NCBI RefSeq assembly: GCF_051148895.1
Contig: NZ_CP154625.1
Coordinates: forward strand, 1,302,001 to 1,366,000
Source of the DNA: Terrisporobacter vanillatitrophus
Lineage (GTDB): Bacteria; Bacillota; Clostridia; Peptostreptococcales; Peptostreptococcaceae
Reading direction: 5' to 3'
DNA: 64,000 nucleotides
The notes below the pieces were generated by a model. It saw only the letters and a program-made list of their open reading frames with translations, had not been told where the DNA came from and did not search any database. The position numbers and the translations under genes are program-made. Positions 17,273 through 24,979 of this stretch are shown here, one piece after another. The first letter of the stretch is position 1. Each line of letters begins with the position of its first letter.

Positions 17273-18211
17273 ATGACTAAACTATATGATGTTATCGTCA
17301 TTGGTGGAGGTCCTGCAGGACTTTCAGCTGCATTATATGCAGGAAGAGCAAGACTAAGCACTTTAGTATTAGAAAAGAAAAAAGAAGGTGGTCAAATAGC
17401 CCTGACTTCTGAAGTAGAAAACTACCCAGGATGCTTAGAAGGTGAATCAGGACCATCATTAATTGAAAGAATGCATAAGCAAGTATTACACTTTGGCTCT
17501 GAATTTGCTATTGATGATATAGAATCAGTTAATTTAGAAGGTTCTATAAAAGAACTAAAAGGTAAAAAGGGTATTTATCAAGCTAAAACTGTAATAATAG
17601 CTACAGGTGCTTCATCAAGACCAATAGGTTGTGCAAATGAAAGAGAATATATAGGCAAAGGTGTATCATACTGTGCTACATGTGACGGATCTTTCTTCGA
17701 AGATTTTGATATATATGTAGTTGGTGGCGGAGACACAGCGGTTGAAGAAGCAATGTTCTTAACTAAGTTTGGAAGAAGTGTAACATTAATACACAGAAGA
17801 GATGAACTTAGAGCTGCTAAATCTATACAAGATAAAGCATTTAAAAATCCTAAGATGAAGTTCATGTGGGATACAGTAGTTAAAGAAGTATCGGGAGATG
17901 GAATATTAAGTACTATGGTTGTTGAAAATGTAAAAACGGGTGAATTAACAACTATAGAAGCTGACGAAGAAGATATGACATTTGGACTATTCGGATTTGT
18001 TGGATATGTTCCAAAAACAGATATGTTTAAAGATATGTTAACTATGGAAAAAGGTTATATAGTAACTGATGATAATATGAAGACTAATATAGACGGAGTA
18101 TTTGCTGCAGGAGATGTTAGAGTTAAATCTCTAAGACAAGTGGTAACTGCAGCAGCAGATGGTGCTATAGCAGCTGTTCAAGCTGAAAAATATATAGAAT
18201 CTTTAGACTAG
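17273..18211 (+). CDS. trxB: thioredoxin reductase
   Basis: A 312-aa NADPH flavoprotein. FAD motif GGGPAGLSAALYAGRA (11-26), redox-active CATC (134-137), NADPH motif GGGDTAVEEA (151-160) and the C-terminal GVFAAGDVR. It reduces the thioredoxin encoded 15 bases downstream, which in turn regenerates GrdA after each turnover. TGGAGGAA ribosome binding site. The trxB-trxA-grdA order is the classical arrangement of glycine/betaine reductase operons. Confidence 0.95.
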   Translation: MTKLYDVIVIGGGPAGLSAALYAGRARLSTLVLEKKKEGGQIALTSEVENYPGCLEGESGPSLIERMHKQVLHFGSEFAIDDIESVNLEGSIKELKGKKGIYQAKTVIIATGASSRPIGCANEREYIGKGVSYCATCDGSFFEDFDIYVVGGGDTAVEEAMFLTKFGRSVTLIHRRDELRAAKSIQDKAFKNPKMKFMWDTVVKEVSGDGILSTMVVENVKTGELTTIEADEEDMTFGLFGFVGYVPKTDMFKDMLTMEKGYIVTDDNMKTNIDGVFAAGDVRVKSLRQVVTAAADGAIAAVQAEKYIESLD

Positions 18212-18226
18212 TGAGGAGGTAAAGAA

Positions 18227-18544
18227 ATGTTAGTAGTAGATAAAAATACTTTTAAAACAGAAGTCCTTGAAAGTGAAGGATATGTATTAGTAGATTTCTT
18301 TGGTGATGGATGTGAGCCATGTGCAGCTTTAATGCCTACAGTTGAGGCCCTAAGCGAAAAATATGGAGAGCAAATAAAATTCACTAAATTAAATACAACT
18401 AAAGCAAGAAGACTTGCTATAAGTGAAAAAATATTAGGTTTACCAGTTATTGCTATATACAAAGATGGAGCTAAAGTTGAAGAAGTAGTTAAAGAAGATG
18501 CAACTGAAGAAAACATCGAAGTAATGATCAAAAAATATCTATAG
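18227..18544 (+). CDS. trxA: thioredoxin with atypical active site GCEPC
   Basis: A 105-aa thioredoxin fold: LVDFFGDGCEPCAALMPTVEALSEKYG with the redox pair Cys29/Cys32, and the cis-proline loop ILGLPVIAIYKDG. The usual WCGPC is replaced by GCEPC. Thioredoxins of amino-acid reductase operons often diverge here. It would donate electrons to oxidised GrdA. GAGGAGG ribosome binding site 15 bases after trxB. General housekeeping thioredoxin is a less likely role in this context. Confidence 0.93.
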   Translation: MLVVDKNTFKTEVLESEGYVLVDFFGDGCEPCAALMPTVEALSEKYGEQIKFTKLNTTKARRLAISEKILGLPVIAIYKDGAKVEEVVKEDATEENIEVMIKKYL

Positions 18545-18646
18545 TAAAGAATTAGTTTATAAGAATGATGGATGTGTAACAATAAGTCAGTTATATGTCT
18601 GTTGTTAAAATATAAAATAAAAAAATAAGGACAGGAGGTATTTCTA

Positions 18647-19117
18647 ATGAGTATATTAGAAAATAAGAAAGTCATCATAATCGGTGACAGAGATGGTATT
18701 CCTGGTCCAGCAATAGAAGAATGTGTTAAGACAGCTGGTGGAGAGGTTGTTTTCTCTTCAACTGAATGCTTTGTCTGAACTGCTGCTGGAGCAATGGACC
18801 TAGAAAACCAAAAAAGAGTAAAAGAATTTGCTGAAGAATTTGGTGCTGAAAACGTAGTTGTTATGTTAGGTGCTGCAGAAGGTGAAGCTGCAGGACTTGC
18901 TGCAGAAACTGTAACTGCAGGAGACCCAACTTACGCAGGTCCATTGACAGGAGTCCAGTTAGGACTTCAAGTATACCATGCTTGTGAGCCACAAGTAAAA
19001 GAAGAATTTGATGCAGGTGTTTATGATGAACAAATAGGAATGATGGAAATGGTTCTAGATGTTGATGATATAGTAAATGAAATGTCATCAATAAGAGATG
19101 AATTTTGTAAATATTAA
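18647..19117 (+). CDS. grdA: glycine/betaine reductase protein A (selenoprotein GrdA)
   Basis: A 156-residue selenoprotein read through TGA at 18776-18778, giving Sec44 in TECFV-U-TAAGAMDL, exactly where the family has it. The N terminus MSILENKKVIIIGDRDGIPG and the C-terminal VLDVDDIVNEMSSIRDEF fit GrdA. It accepts the carboxymethyl group from protein B as a Se-carboxymethyl selenoether and hands ketene-level acetyl to protein C. ACAGGAGG ribosome binding site. A conventional gene finder would call only 18794-19117. It is followed by a strong intercistronic hairpin. Confidence 0.95.
18779..18800 (+). promoter_or_regulatory. possible SECIS region of grdA
   Basis: Directly after the Sec UGA the sequence ACTGCTGCTGGAGCAATGG can fold TGCT-gctgg-AGCA, a short hairpin with G residues in the loop. 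Stem is only four bases, so the assignment is tentative. Confidence 0.35.
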
Positions 19118-19142
19118 GAAAATCTACAAATATTAAAATAAT

Positions 19143-19188
19143 TTAGCTAATCGATAAAGAGTATTTTGAACTTTTATCGATTAGCTAA
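19143..19188 (+). repeat. 16-bp intercistronic hairpin between grdA and grdCD
   Basis: TTAGCTAATCGATAAA (19143-19158) pairs perfectly with TTTATCGATTAGCTAA (19173-19188) around a 14-base loop. No T run follows, so it is not a standard terminator; it may stabilise the grdA end of the mRNA or attenuate readthrough. Confidence 0.75.
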
Positions 19189-19209
19189 TTTCAAAATAGG
19201 GGGAACAAT

Positions 19210-21777
19210 ATGAATAGTGTATTAAAAGCAGCGGGATACGTACTTGCTCATACTCCTGATATGGTAATTCATAACGGGACTACTCAAACTACTGAAAGAG
19301 TAGTTAATCCAGACTCTGAGTATTTAAAAGTATTAAAAGAACATATAAGAACTTATGATGAAGTGGTAAAATACCCACCAAATCAAGCATATATAGGAAA
19401 TATAACTCCAGATGAATTATCGAAATATGAAATGCCTTGGTATGATAAAGAGACTCCAGATGCTAGTAAATATGGTAAATTTGGAGAAATAATGCCACAA
19501 GAAGAATTTTTAGGATTAATGCAAATATGTGATGTATTTGATTTAGTTAAATTAGAAAAAAACTTTGCATCTTTAAGTAAGAATTTATTAAGCGAGAACA
19601 AGCTAATTTCATCTGATTTAGTTGGACAAATTAAAGAAGGTGAAGAGTTAGATACGATAATGAAATTTATAGAAGAAGAACATGCAGAACCTTTATACAA
19701 TAATGGACAAGTTGTGGGCTGTGTAAAAAATGCACATGATGTAGATACAAACTTATCTGCTCACATATTATTAGAGAACTTAGTTTCAAAAGCTTCTTGT
19801 GCCTTCTCTATAATGAACATGCTTGATAAAAATAATGTAAATAAAGATGATATAGATTATGTTATAGATTGTTGTGAAGAAGCATGTGGTGATATGAACC
19901 AAAGAGGTGGAGGAAACTTTGCCAAAGCTGCTGCTGAAATAGCAGGACTTAACAATGCTACAGGATCAGACGTTAGAGGGTTCTGTGCAGGACCTGCTCA
20001 TGCTATGGTTCATGCTGCTGCTCTTGTAAAAAGTGGTACATTCAAAAACGTAATAGTTTGTGCTGGTGGATCTACTGCAAAACTTGGTATGAACGGAAAA
20101 GACCATGTTAAAAAAGGTATGCCAATACTTGAAGATATGGTTGCTGGATTTGCAGTATTAGTAAGTGAAAACGATGGCGAAAGCCCAGAAATAAGAAATG
20201 ATATTGTGGGACGCCACACTGTTGGAACTGGTTCTTCTCCTCAAGCAGTAATTAGTTCTTTAGTTAGTGAGCCACTTGAAAAAGCTGGAATGAAAATAAC
20301 TGATATACAAAAATATTCTGCAGAAATGCAAAACCCAGATATAACTAAGCCGGCAGGAGCTGGAGACGTACCTAATGCTAACTACAAAATGATAGGTGCA
20401 CTAGCTGTTAAGATGGGTAACTTAGATAGAAAAGAATTACCTTCATTTATAGAAGAACATGGTATGGTAGGTTGGGCTCCAACTCAAGGACATATACCAT
20501 CAGGAGTACCTTATCTAGGATTTGCTAGAGAAGATATAATGGCTGGTAGTGTTAAAAATGCCATGATAATTGGTAAAGGAAGTTTATTCCTTGGAAGAAT
20601 GACAAACCTATTTGATGGTATTTCATTTGTAATAGAAGAAAACCAATCTAAGAAATTCCAAGGTTTAGAAGAAGATGAAGCGGTAGATGTAAAAATACCA
20701 AAAATAGCAATAACTACTATAGGAAGCGAACATGGTGAAAAAAATGTTATAGAAGGCGCTTTAAAAGCTATTAAATCAAACATTTCAGTTACAACTATAG
20801 GTAGTGAAAGTGCTGATGGTTTAAAACATGTTAAAACTGACTGTGAAAAAGAAGCACATGAATTAATGGAAAATCTTTTAGATAGTAAGAAAGTTGATGG
20901 GGCAGTAACTATGCACTATCCATTCCCAATAGGTGTATCTACAGTAGGTAGAGTGATAACTCCTGAAAAAGGAAGAGAAATGTTCATAGCAACTACTACA
21001 GGAACTTCTTCTGCAGATAGAGTAGAAGGAATGGTTAAAAATGCTATATACGGAATAATAACTGCTAAAGCTTGTGGAATAAAAAATCCAACAGTTGGAA
21101 TAGCTAATGTGGATGGTGCTAGACAAGTGGAAATAGCTCTTAAAACATTAAAAGAAAAAGGTTATGATATAAACTTTGCACAGTCTGATAGAGCAGACGG
21201 TGGAGTAGTTATGAGAGGTAACGACTTAATGACAGCGTCAGCTGACGTAATGGTTACAGATTCATTAACTGGAAACTTATTAATAAAAATGTTCTCTGCT
21301 TATAACTCAGGTGGAAAATATGAATCAGTAGGATATGGATATGGACCAGGAATAGGCAAAAATTTCAATAAATTAATAATGATCATATCAAGAGCATCAG
21401 GAGCACCGGTTATAGAAGGTGCAATCAAGTTTGCAGCTGAACTTGTAAATAATGATGTTCACAATATATCAAAAGAAGAATTTGCAAAAGTTGAAAAAGC
21501 TGGATTTAGTGAAGTTTTACAAGGACTAAAAAAATCAAAACCTCAAGCATCTGCAGCAACTGAAGAAAAGGTGGAAGCACCTGAAAAAGAAGTTGTAACA
21601 GAACAAATCTCTGGAGTAGATGTAATGGATTTAGAAGATGCAGTGGAAGTTTTATGGAAAAATAAAATATATGCTGAGAGTGGAATGGGTTGTACTGGAC
21701 CAATAGTACTTGTTAACCCTGCTAATGTTGAAAAATCTAGAGCATTATTAATAGAAGCAAAATTCATAAGTGAATAA
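19210..21777 (+). CDS. grdC-grdD: GrdC-GrdD fusion: glycine/betaine reductase protein C, both subunits in one chain
   Basis: An 855-aa protein. Residues ~1-478 are GrdC, a thiolase/KAS III-like acyltransferase fold (CGDMNQRGGGNFAKAAAEI, GFCAGPAHAMVHAAALV, GWAPTQGHIPSG). After a ~13-residue acidic linker, residues ~492-855 are GrdD, a PlsX/phosphate-acetyltransferase-like domain (IPKIAITTIGSEHGEKNVIEGA, HYPFPIGVSTVGRVITPEKGREMF). A Pro/Glu/Ala linker leads to the C-terminal ESGMGCTGPIVLV with Cys828. Protein C takes acetyl from GrdA and releases acetyl phosphate for ATP synthesis. In the characterised systems GrdC and GrdD are separate; here no stop or frame change interrupts the chain. The usual GrdD N terminus seems shortened. 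AGGGGG ribosome binding site; a terminator follows. Confidence 0.9.
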   Translation: MNSVLKAAGYVLAHTPDMVIHNGTTQTTERVVNPDSEYLKVLKEHIRTYDEVVKYPPNQAYIGNITPDELSKYEMPWYDKETPDASKYGKFGEIMPQEEFLGLMQICDVFDLVKLEKNFASLSKNLLSENKLISSDLVGQIKEGEELDTIMKFIEEEHAEPLYNNGQVVGCVKNAHDVDTNLSAHILLENLVSKASCAFSIMNMLDKNNVNKDDIDYVIDCCEEACGDMNQRGGGNFAKAAAEIAGLNNATGSDVRGFCAGPAHAMVHAAALVKSGTFKNVIVCAGGSTAKLGMNGKDHVKKGMPILEDMVAGFAVLVSENDGESPEIRNDIVGRHTVGTGSSPQAVISSLVSEPLEKAGMKITDIQKYSAEMQNPDITKPAGAGDVPNANYKMIGALAVKMGNLDRKELPSFIEEHGMVGWAPTQGHIPSGVPYLGFAREDIMAGSVKNAMIIGKGSLFLGRMTNLFDGISFVIEENQSKKFQGLEEDEAVDVKIPKIAITTIGSEHGEKNVIEGALKAIKSNISVTTIGSESADGLKHVKTDCEKEAHELMENLLDSKKVDGAVTMHYPFPIGVSTVGRVITPEKGREMFIATTTGTSSADRVEGMVKNAIYGIITAKACGIKNPTVGIANVDGARQVEIALKTLKEKGYDINFAQSDRADGGVVMRGNDLMTASADVMVTDSLTGNLLIKMFSAYNSGGKYESVGYGYGPGIGKNFNKLIMIISRASGAPVIEGAIKFAAELVNNDVHNISKEEFAKVEKAGFSEVLQGLKKSKPQASAATEEKVEAPEKEVVTEQISGVDVMDLEDAVEVLWKNKIYAESGMGCTGPIVLVNPANVEKSRALLIEAKFISE

Positions 21778-21785
21778 TATTTTAG

Positions 21786-21820
21786 AGTAGGAAGAAATTA
21801 CATCTTCCTACTTTTTTATT
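21786..21820 (+). terminator. terminator of the betaine reductase operon
   Basis: Stem AGTAGGAAGA / TCTTCCTACT with loop AATTACA, then TTTTTTATTTTTT. Confidence 0.88.
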
Positions 21821-21924
21821 TTTTAAAATAAAGATTTCAAAGAATAAAAACTAATAGTTTTAAAAGAAGTATATAAGGTAAAATATATATTATAGATTAT
21901 TATAAAATATAAAGGAATAAGCAT

Positions 21925-23685
21925 ATGAAAAAAGAGAGAAGACGTATAATTATTGATTTTGAAGTATTGTCCAAAGGTGGATTTTGGATGTGTTGTATGA
22001 AAGACTATAAAACAGAAAAAGAACATATTATCATTAATAATAGAGAAGAATTTCTTAGAATCTTTAATAAAAATAAAGACTCTATTTGGGTTGGGTATAA
22101 TATAAAGGGATATGATCAATGGATAATGAAGGCAATAATTGCTGGAACAGATCCTTGTATTATATCAGAAAAAATAATTGAACAAAATATTTCTCCTTAT
22201 GCAGTAGACAGAAGTTTAAATAGAATTCCCATATATACTTTTGAATTAAATGACAGTTATAGAAGTTTAAAAGAATTGGAATTATTTATGGGAGAAGATA
22301 TAAGAGAAAGTAATGTTTCTTTTGATTTAAATAGATATCCTACCAAAGAAGAAATTGAAGAACTTACTACTTATTGTCTTCATGATGTAAGAATGACTTT
22401 TAAAGTATTTCAGGAAGTTTACTACAAATACGAGGCACAATTGGGATTAATAGAATATTTTAACTTAGATGAAAATATGATAAACAAAACGGAGGCCCAG
22501 TTAAGTGCATATATCCTTGGAGCTAAAAAGCCTAATTATCCTAGAGAAGATGTAGTAGATTTTGAAATAGTTAATACTATAGAACTTAGTAAGTATAATA
22601 ATATAAAACAGTGGTATGAAGATTATAATAATAGAGATTTTAAGAAATATCTAAGAGCAAATATATATGGTGTTGACACAGATTTTGGATGGGGAGGACT
22701 TCACTCTGCAAGGAAAAAATACCAAGGTGAAGATTTTATTGTAAACTCTGATGTTAGTTCCTTTTATCCATCTATCATGATAGAATATGGACTTCTTAGT
22801 AGAAATGTACAAAACCCAGGCAAATTTAAAGAAATAAGAGATACAAGATTTAAATCTAAAAAAGAAAAAAATCCTATAGAAAAATCTCTTAAGCTTGTAC
22901 TTAACTCCACATATGGTGCATGTTTAGATGTAAATAATGATTTATATGATCAAAGACAGGGAATAGCTATTTGTGTTAATGGACAATTATTACTTCTTGA
23001 TTTAATAGAAAAGGTTGAATTAACCTTTGGTGATAGAGCAGAATTTATACAAGGGAATACAGATGGTGTTATGTTTAAATTTAACTCTAAGGAAGATGTA
23101 GATAAATATTTACAGATTTGCCAAGAGTGGAGCAAAAGAACAAAAATGAACTTAGATCATGATTTCATAAAAAAAATAATTCAAAAAGATGTAAATAATT
23201 ATGTTTACGTCAAAGAAGATAATAGTATAAAAAGCAAGGGTGCTTATGTGAAAAAACTAAGTCTAATAGATAATGATTTACCTATTGTTAATAAAGCTAT
23301 TAAAGAAAAATTGATTAATAATGTAGAAATAGAAAAAACTGTTAATGATAGTAATAATCTAATAGACTTTCAAAAATGTATCAAAATTACAGGTAAATAT
23401 AGTCATGCAGTTTATGGTAAAGAAAATATAAGTCTTAAAGTACTTAGAGTATTTGCTAGTAAATCCAGTAGTGACAATGCCATAATGAAAATGAAAAGTG
23501 ATGGAAAATTAGAAAAGATAAGTTATACTCCTGATAGAGTTTTTATTGATAATAGTCAGGTGATTAATAAAGAAATACCACAGAAATTAGATAAGTCATG
23601 GTATATTAAACTGGCAAAAGATAGGCTGGAAAGTTTTATTCCAGAAAATTCATTTACTTTATTTGATTATTTTAATATGATTTAA
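21925..23685 (+). CDS. phage-type family B DNA polymerase with 3'-5' exonuclease domain
   Basis: A 586-aa protein. Exonuclease motifs: Exo I DFE (Asp11, Glu13), Exo II GYNIKGYDQW (58-66), Exo III YCLHD (Tyr150, Asp154). Polymerase motifs: A SDVSSFYPSIM (Asp276), B KLVLNSTYGA (323-332) and C GNTDGV (377-382). Motif C has Asn378 for the first aspartate of the usual DTD; the metal-binding second Asp380 is kept. Length and layout match small phage or plasmid family B enzymes. No terminal protein, portal, integrase or other phage gene lies near, and it has its own terminator. AAAGGA ribosome binding site. It may be a domesticated phage gene; processivity or priming mode cannot be told. Confidence 0.85.
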   Translation: MKKERRRIIIDFEVLSKGGFWMCCMKDYKTEKEHIIINNREEFLRIFNKNKDSIWVGYNIKGYDQWIMKAIIAGTDPCIISEKIIEQNISPYAVDRSLNRIPIYTFELNDSYRSLKELELFMGEDIRESNVSFDLNRYPTKEEIEELTTYCLHDVRMTFKVFQEVYYKYEAQLGLIEYFNLDENMINKTEAQLSAYILGAKKPNYPREDVVDFEIVNTIELSKYNNIKQWYEDYNNRDFKKYLRANIYGVDTDFGWGGLHSARKKYQGEDFIVNSDVSSFYPSIMIEYGLLSRNVQNPGKFKEIRDTRFKSKKEKNPIEKSLKLVLNSTYGACLDVNNDLYDQRQGIAICVNGQLLLLDLIEKVELTFGDRAEFIQGNTDGVMFKFNSKEDVDKYLQICQEWSKRTKMNLDHDFIKKIIQKDVNNYVYVKEDNSIKSKGAYVKKLSLIDNDLPIVNKAIKEKLINNVEIEKTVNDSNNLIDFQKCIKITGKYSHAVYGKENISLKVLRVFASKSSSDNAIMKMKSDGKLEKISYTPDRVFIDNSQVINKEIPQKLDKSWYIKLAKDRLESFIPENSFTLFDYFNMI

Positions 23686-23691
23686 ATATGA

Positions 23692-23723
23692 AAAAGAGCC
23701 GTAGAAAATACGGCTCTTTTGTT
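23692..23723 (+). terminator. terminator of the DNA polymerase gene
   Basis: Twelve-base stem AAAAGAGCCGTA / TACGGCTCTTTT with loop GAAAA. Its own 3' arm supplies the T run. Confidence 0.9.
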
Positions 23724-23863
23724 TGGGCTAGCGTCATACTTATACTAGATGTATAAGTTCCCACTTATGGATATAATTATAAGTCATCCATCTACAAAAG
23801 TAAATGGAAACATTTGTAAAATAAGCCGTAATTTAAAATAAGATAAGGTTAAAAAATTCTATT

Positions 23864-24364
23864 CTACTGTGGAATATTATTTAAGATAAAAGAAGGTACA
23901 TCTTGGACAGGTATATTTAGAACTGTGGCAAATTCCTCATCTATTAATTTTTCAGCAGTCTTTTTAAAATCTTCATCCGTTTTAGATATTTTTTTCCCAA
24001 TAGATAATTTCTCTTTTTCGATAAGAGCAATACTCTTTACTAACTGAGCTAGTTCTTCACACTCGTTATTTTTTATTACTGATTTAAAGTGCTCACTTCT
24101 TTGTCTATCGTTTTCTATTATAAGTACGTCTAGATTAGGTATACTTTTGATTATTGATAGTACTTCTTTTTCTGATATAAGATGTCTCATAAGTACTTTT
24201 TTGTTGTCGGTAGGAACTTTGATAATAGTATTTTTATCAGAATAAACTGGCTGTATTACATAATAGGATTTACGGCCTATGTAGATATTTTCTTCTTCCA
24301 CAATATCTAATACTTTACAAACACTCATTGACCCATAAATTACATAATCATTTTTGCTAAACAT
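23864..24364 (-). CDS. CarD/CdnL-family transcriptional regulator
   Basis: A 166-aa protein. The N-terminal ~65 residues are the RNA-polymerase-interacting Tudor-like domain (FSKNDYVIYGSMSVCKVLDIVEE and YYVIQPVYSDKNTIIKVPTDN). The helical C-terminal domain ends EFATVLNIPVQDVPSFIL. CarD proteins bind RNAP beta and stabilise open promoter complexes, affecting rRNA transcription or stress responses. A ribosome binding site AAGGGGTG precedes the ATG, and an 11-bp inverted repeat lies in the leader. It is monocistronic. Confidence 0.88.
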   Translation of the reverse strand: MFSKNDYVIYGSMSVCKVLDIVEEENIYIGRKSYYVIQPVYSDKNTIIKVPTDNKKVLMRHLISEKEVLSIIKSIPNLDVLIIENDRQRSEHFKSVIKNNECEELAQLVKSIALIEKEKLSIGKKISKTDEDFKKTAEKLIDEEFATVLNIPVQDVPSFILNNIPQ

Positions 24365-24388
24365 GTAAGAATCACCCCTTATAAAAAT

Positions 24389-24421
24389 AGTTTTGATAAT
24401 TGGGATTAACTTATCAAAACT
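24389..24421. promoter_or_regulatory. 11-bp inverted repeat in the CarD leader
   Basis: AGTTTTGATAA (24389-24399) and TTATCAAAACT (24411-24421) are perfect inverted copies 11 bases apart, upstream of the CarD ribosome binding site. It may be an operator or an RNA hairpin; there is no T run. Confidence 0.5.
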
Positions 24422-24482
24422 TTGCGCTATACTTATATTCTATCATACTTTGCATGGTGTATGTAAGATTTATTAAATACGC

Positions 24483-24515
24483 AAAAATAAACCTATGGCT
24501 AGTTAGCTATAGGTT
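24483..24515 (-). terminator. terminator of the 62-aa peptide gene (minus strand)
   Basis: AACCTAT / ATAGGTT arms with further pairing inside; on the minus strand the hairpin is followed by TATTTTTG. Confidence 0.65.
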
Positions 24516-24537
24516 CATTTTTTGGAGAACTTCATAA

Positions 24538-24726
24538 TTAACAATTTTTAAAAGTAGTAGTATCTAAATTAGTATATATAAGTCCACTACTTACTCCAAA
24601 GAAATTAAGGCTAGAGTCTGCATAAGAAGGCTCATCGCTTAAATTAGAATTTGTACAAGAGTAAGCTATTTCTTCGTATCCTTTTTCAGTTAAAGCTAAA
24701 TTTTTAGAAGTTGAATTTTTATTCAT
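24538..24726 (-). CDS. small secreted-peptide-like or RiPP-like protein of unknown function (62 aa)
   Basis: Unrecognised. Start chosen at the ATG (24726) eight bases after AAAGGTGGG; a GTG three codons upstream lies too close to that site. The first half (NKNSTSKNLALTEKGYEEIA) is leader-like and charged. The second half is rich in Ser, Thr, Asn and aromatic residues and lies between Cys24 and the last residue Cys62. It has no hydrophobic signal sequence. It has its own ribosome binding site and terminator, so it is likely expressed. A ribosomally made modified peptide precursor is one idea, but no modifying enzyme or exporter adjoins it. Confidence 0.6.
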   Translation of the reverse strand: MNKNSTSKNLALTEKGYEEIAYSCTNSNLSDEPSYADSSLNFFGVSSGLIYTNLDTTTFKNC

Positions 24727-24925
24727 ATTTAACACCCACCTTTTATTTGTTTTATTTTTATAATATATATTGTATGAGAGGTGGGAGTTAATGTCAATTA
24801 AAAATTAGAAAATTCTGAAAATTTTTAATATTTAAAAAAGTATCCTGAATACAATATAGAAAATAAAGTTTAATGTAATATAAAAATAAAAATACTTATT
24901 TTATTAAAGAATAACTTTTGTTAAA

Positions 24926-24973
24926 TAAAAAAACCTTAAAACTCAAAATATTAAATTAAGAGCTTTAAGGTTT
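24926..24973 (-). terminator. terminator of the minus-strand DCCP cluster
   Basis: AAACCTTAAA (24931-24940) pairs with TTTAAGGTTT (24964-24973); an A run at 24926-24930 gives the T tract on the minus strand. Confidence 0.8.
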
Positions 24974-24979
24974 ATATTA

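Noticed and set aside
18794..19117. A 107-aa gene starting at 18794
   Set aside because: It is GrdA truncated at its Sec codon; the true start at 18647 has an ACAGGAGG site.
23738..23758. ACTTATAC / GTATAAGT inverted repeat between the polymerase and CarD genes
   Set aside because: Short A+T-only pairing in an intergenic region with no linked promoter; likely chance.
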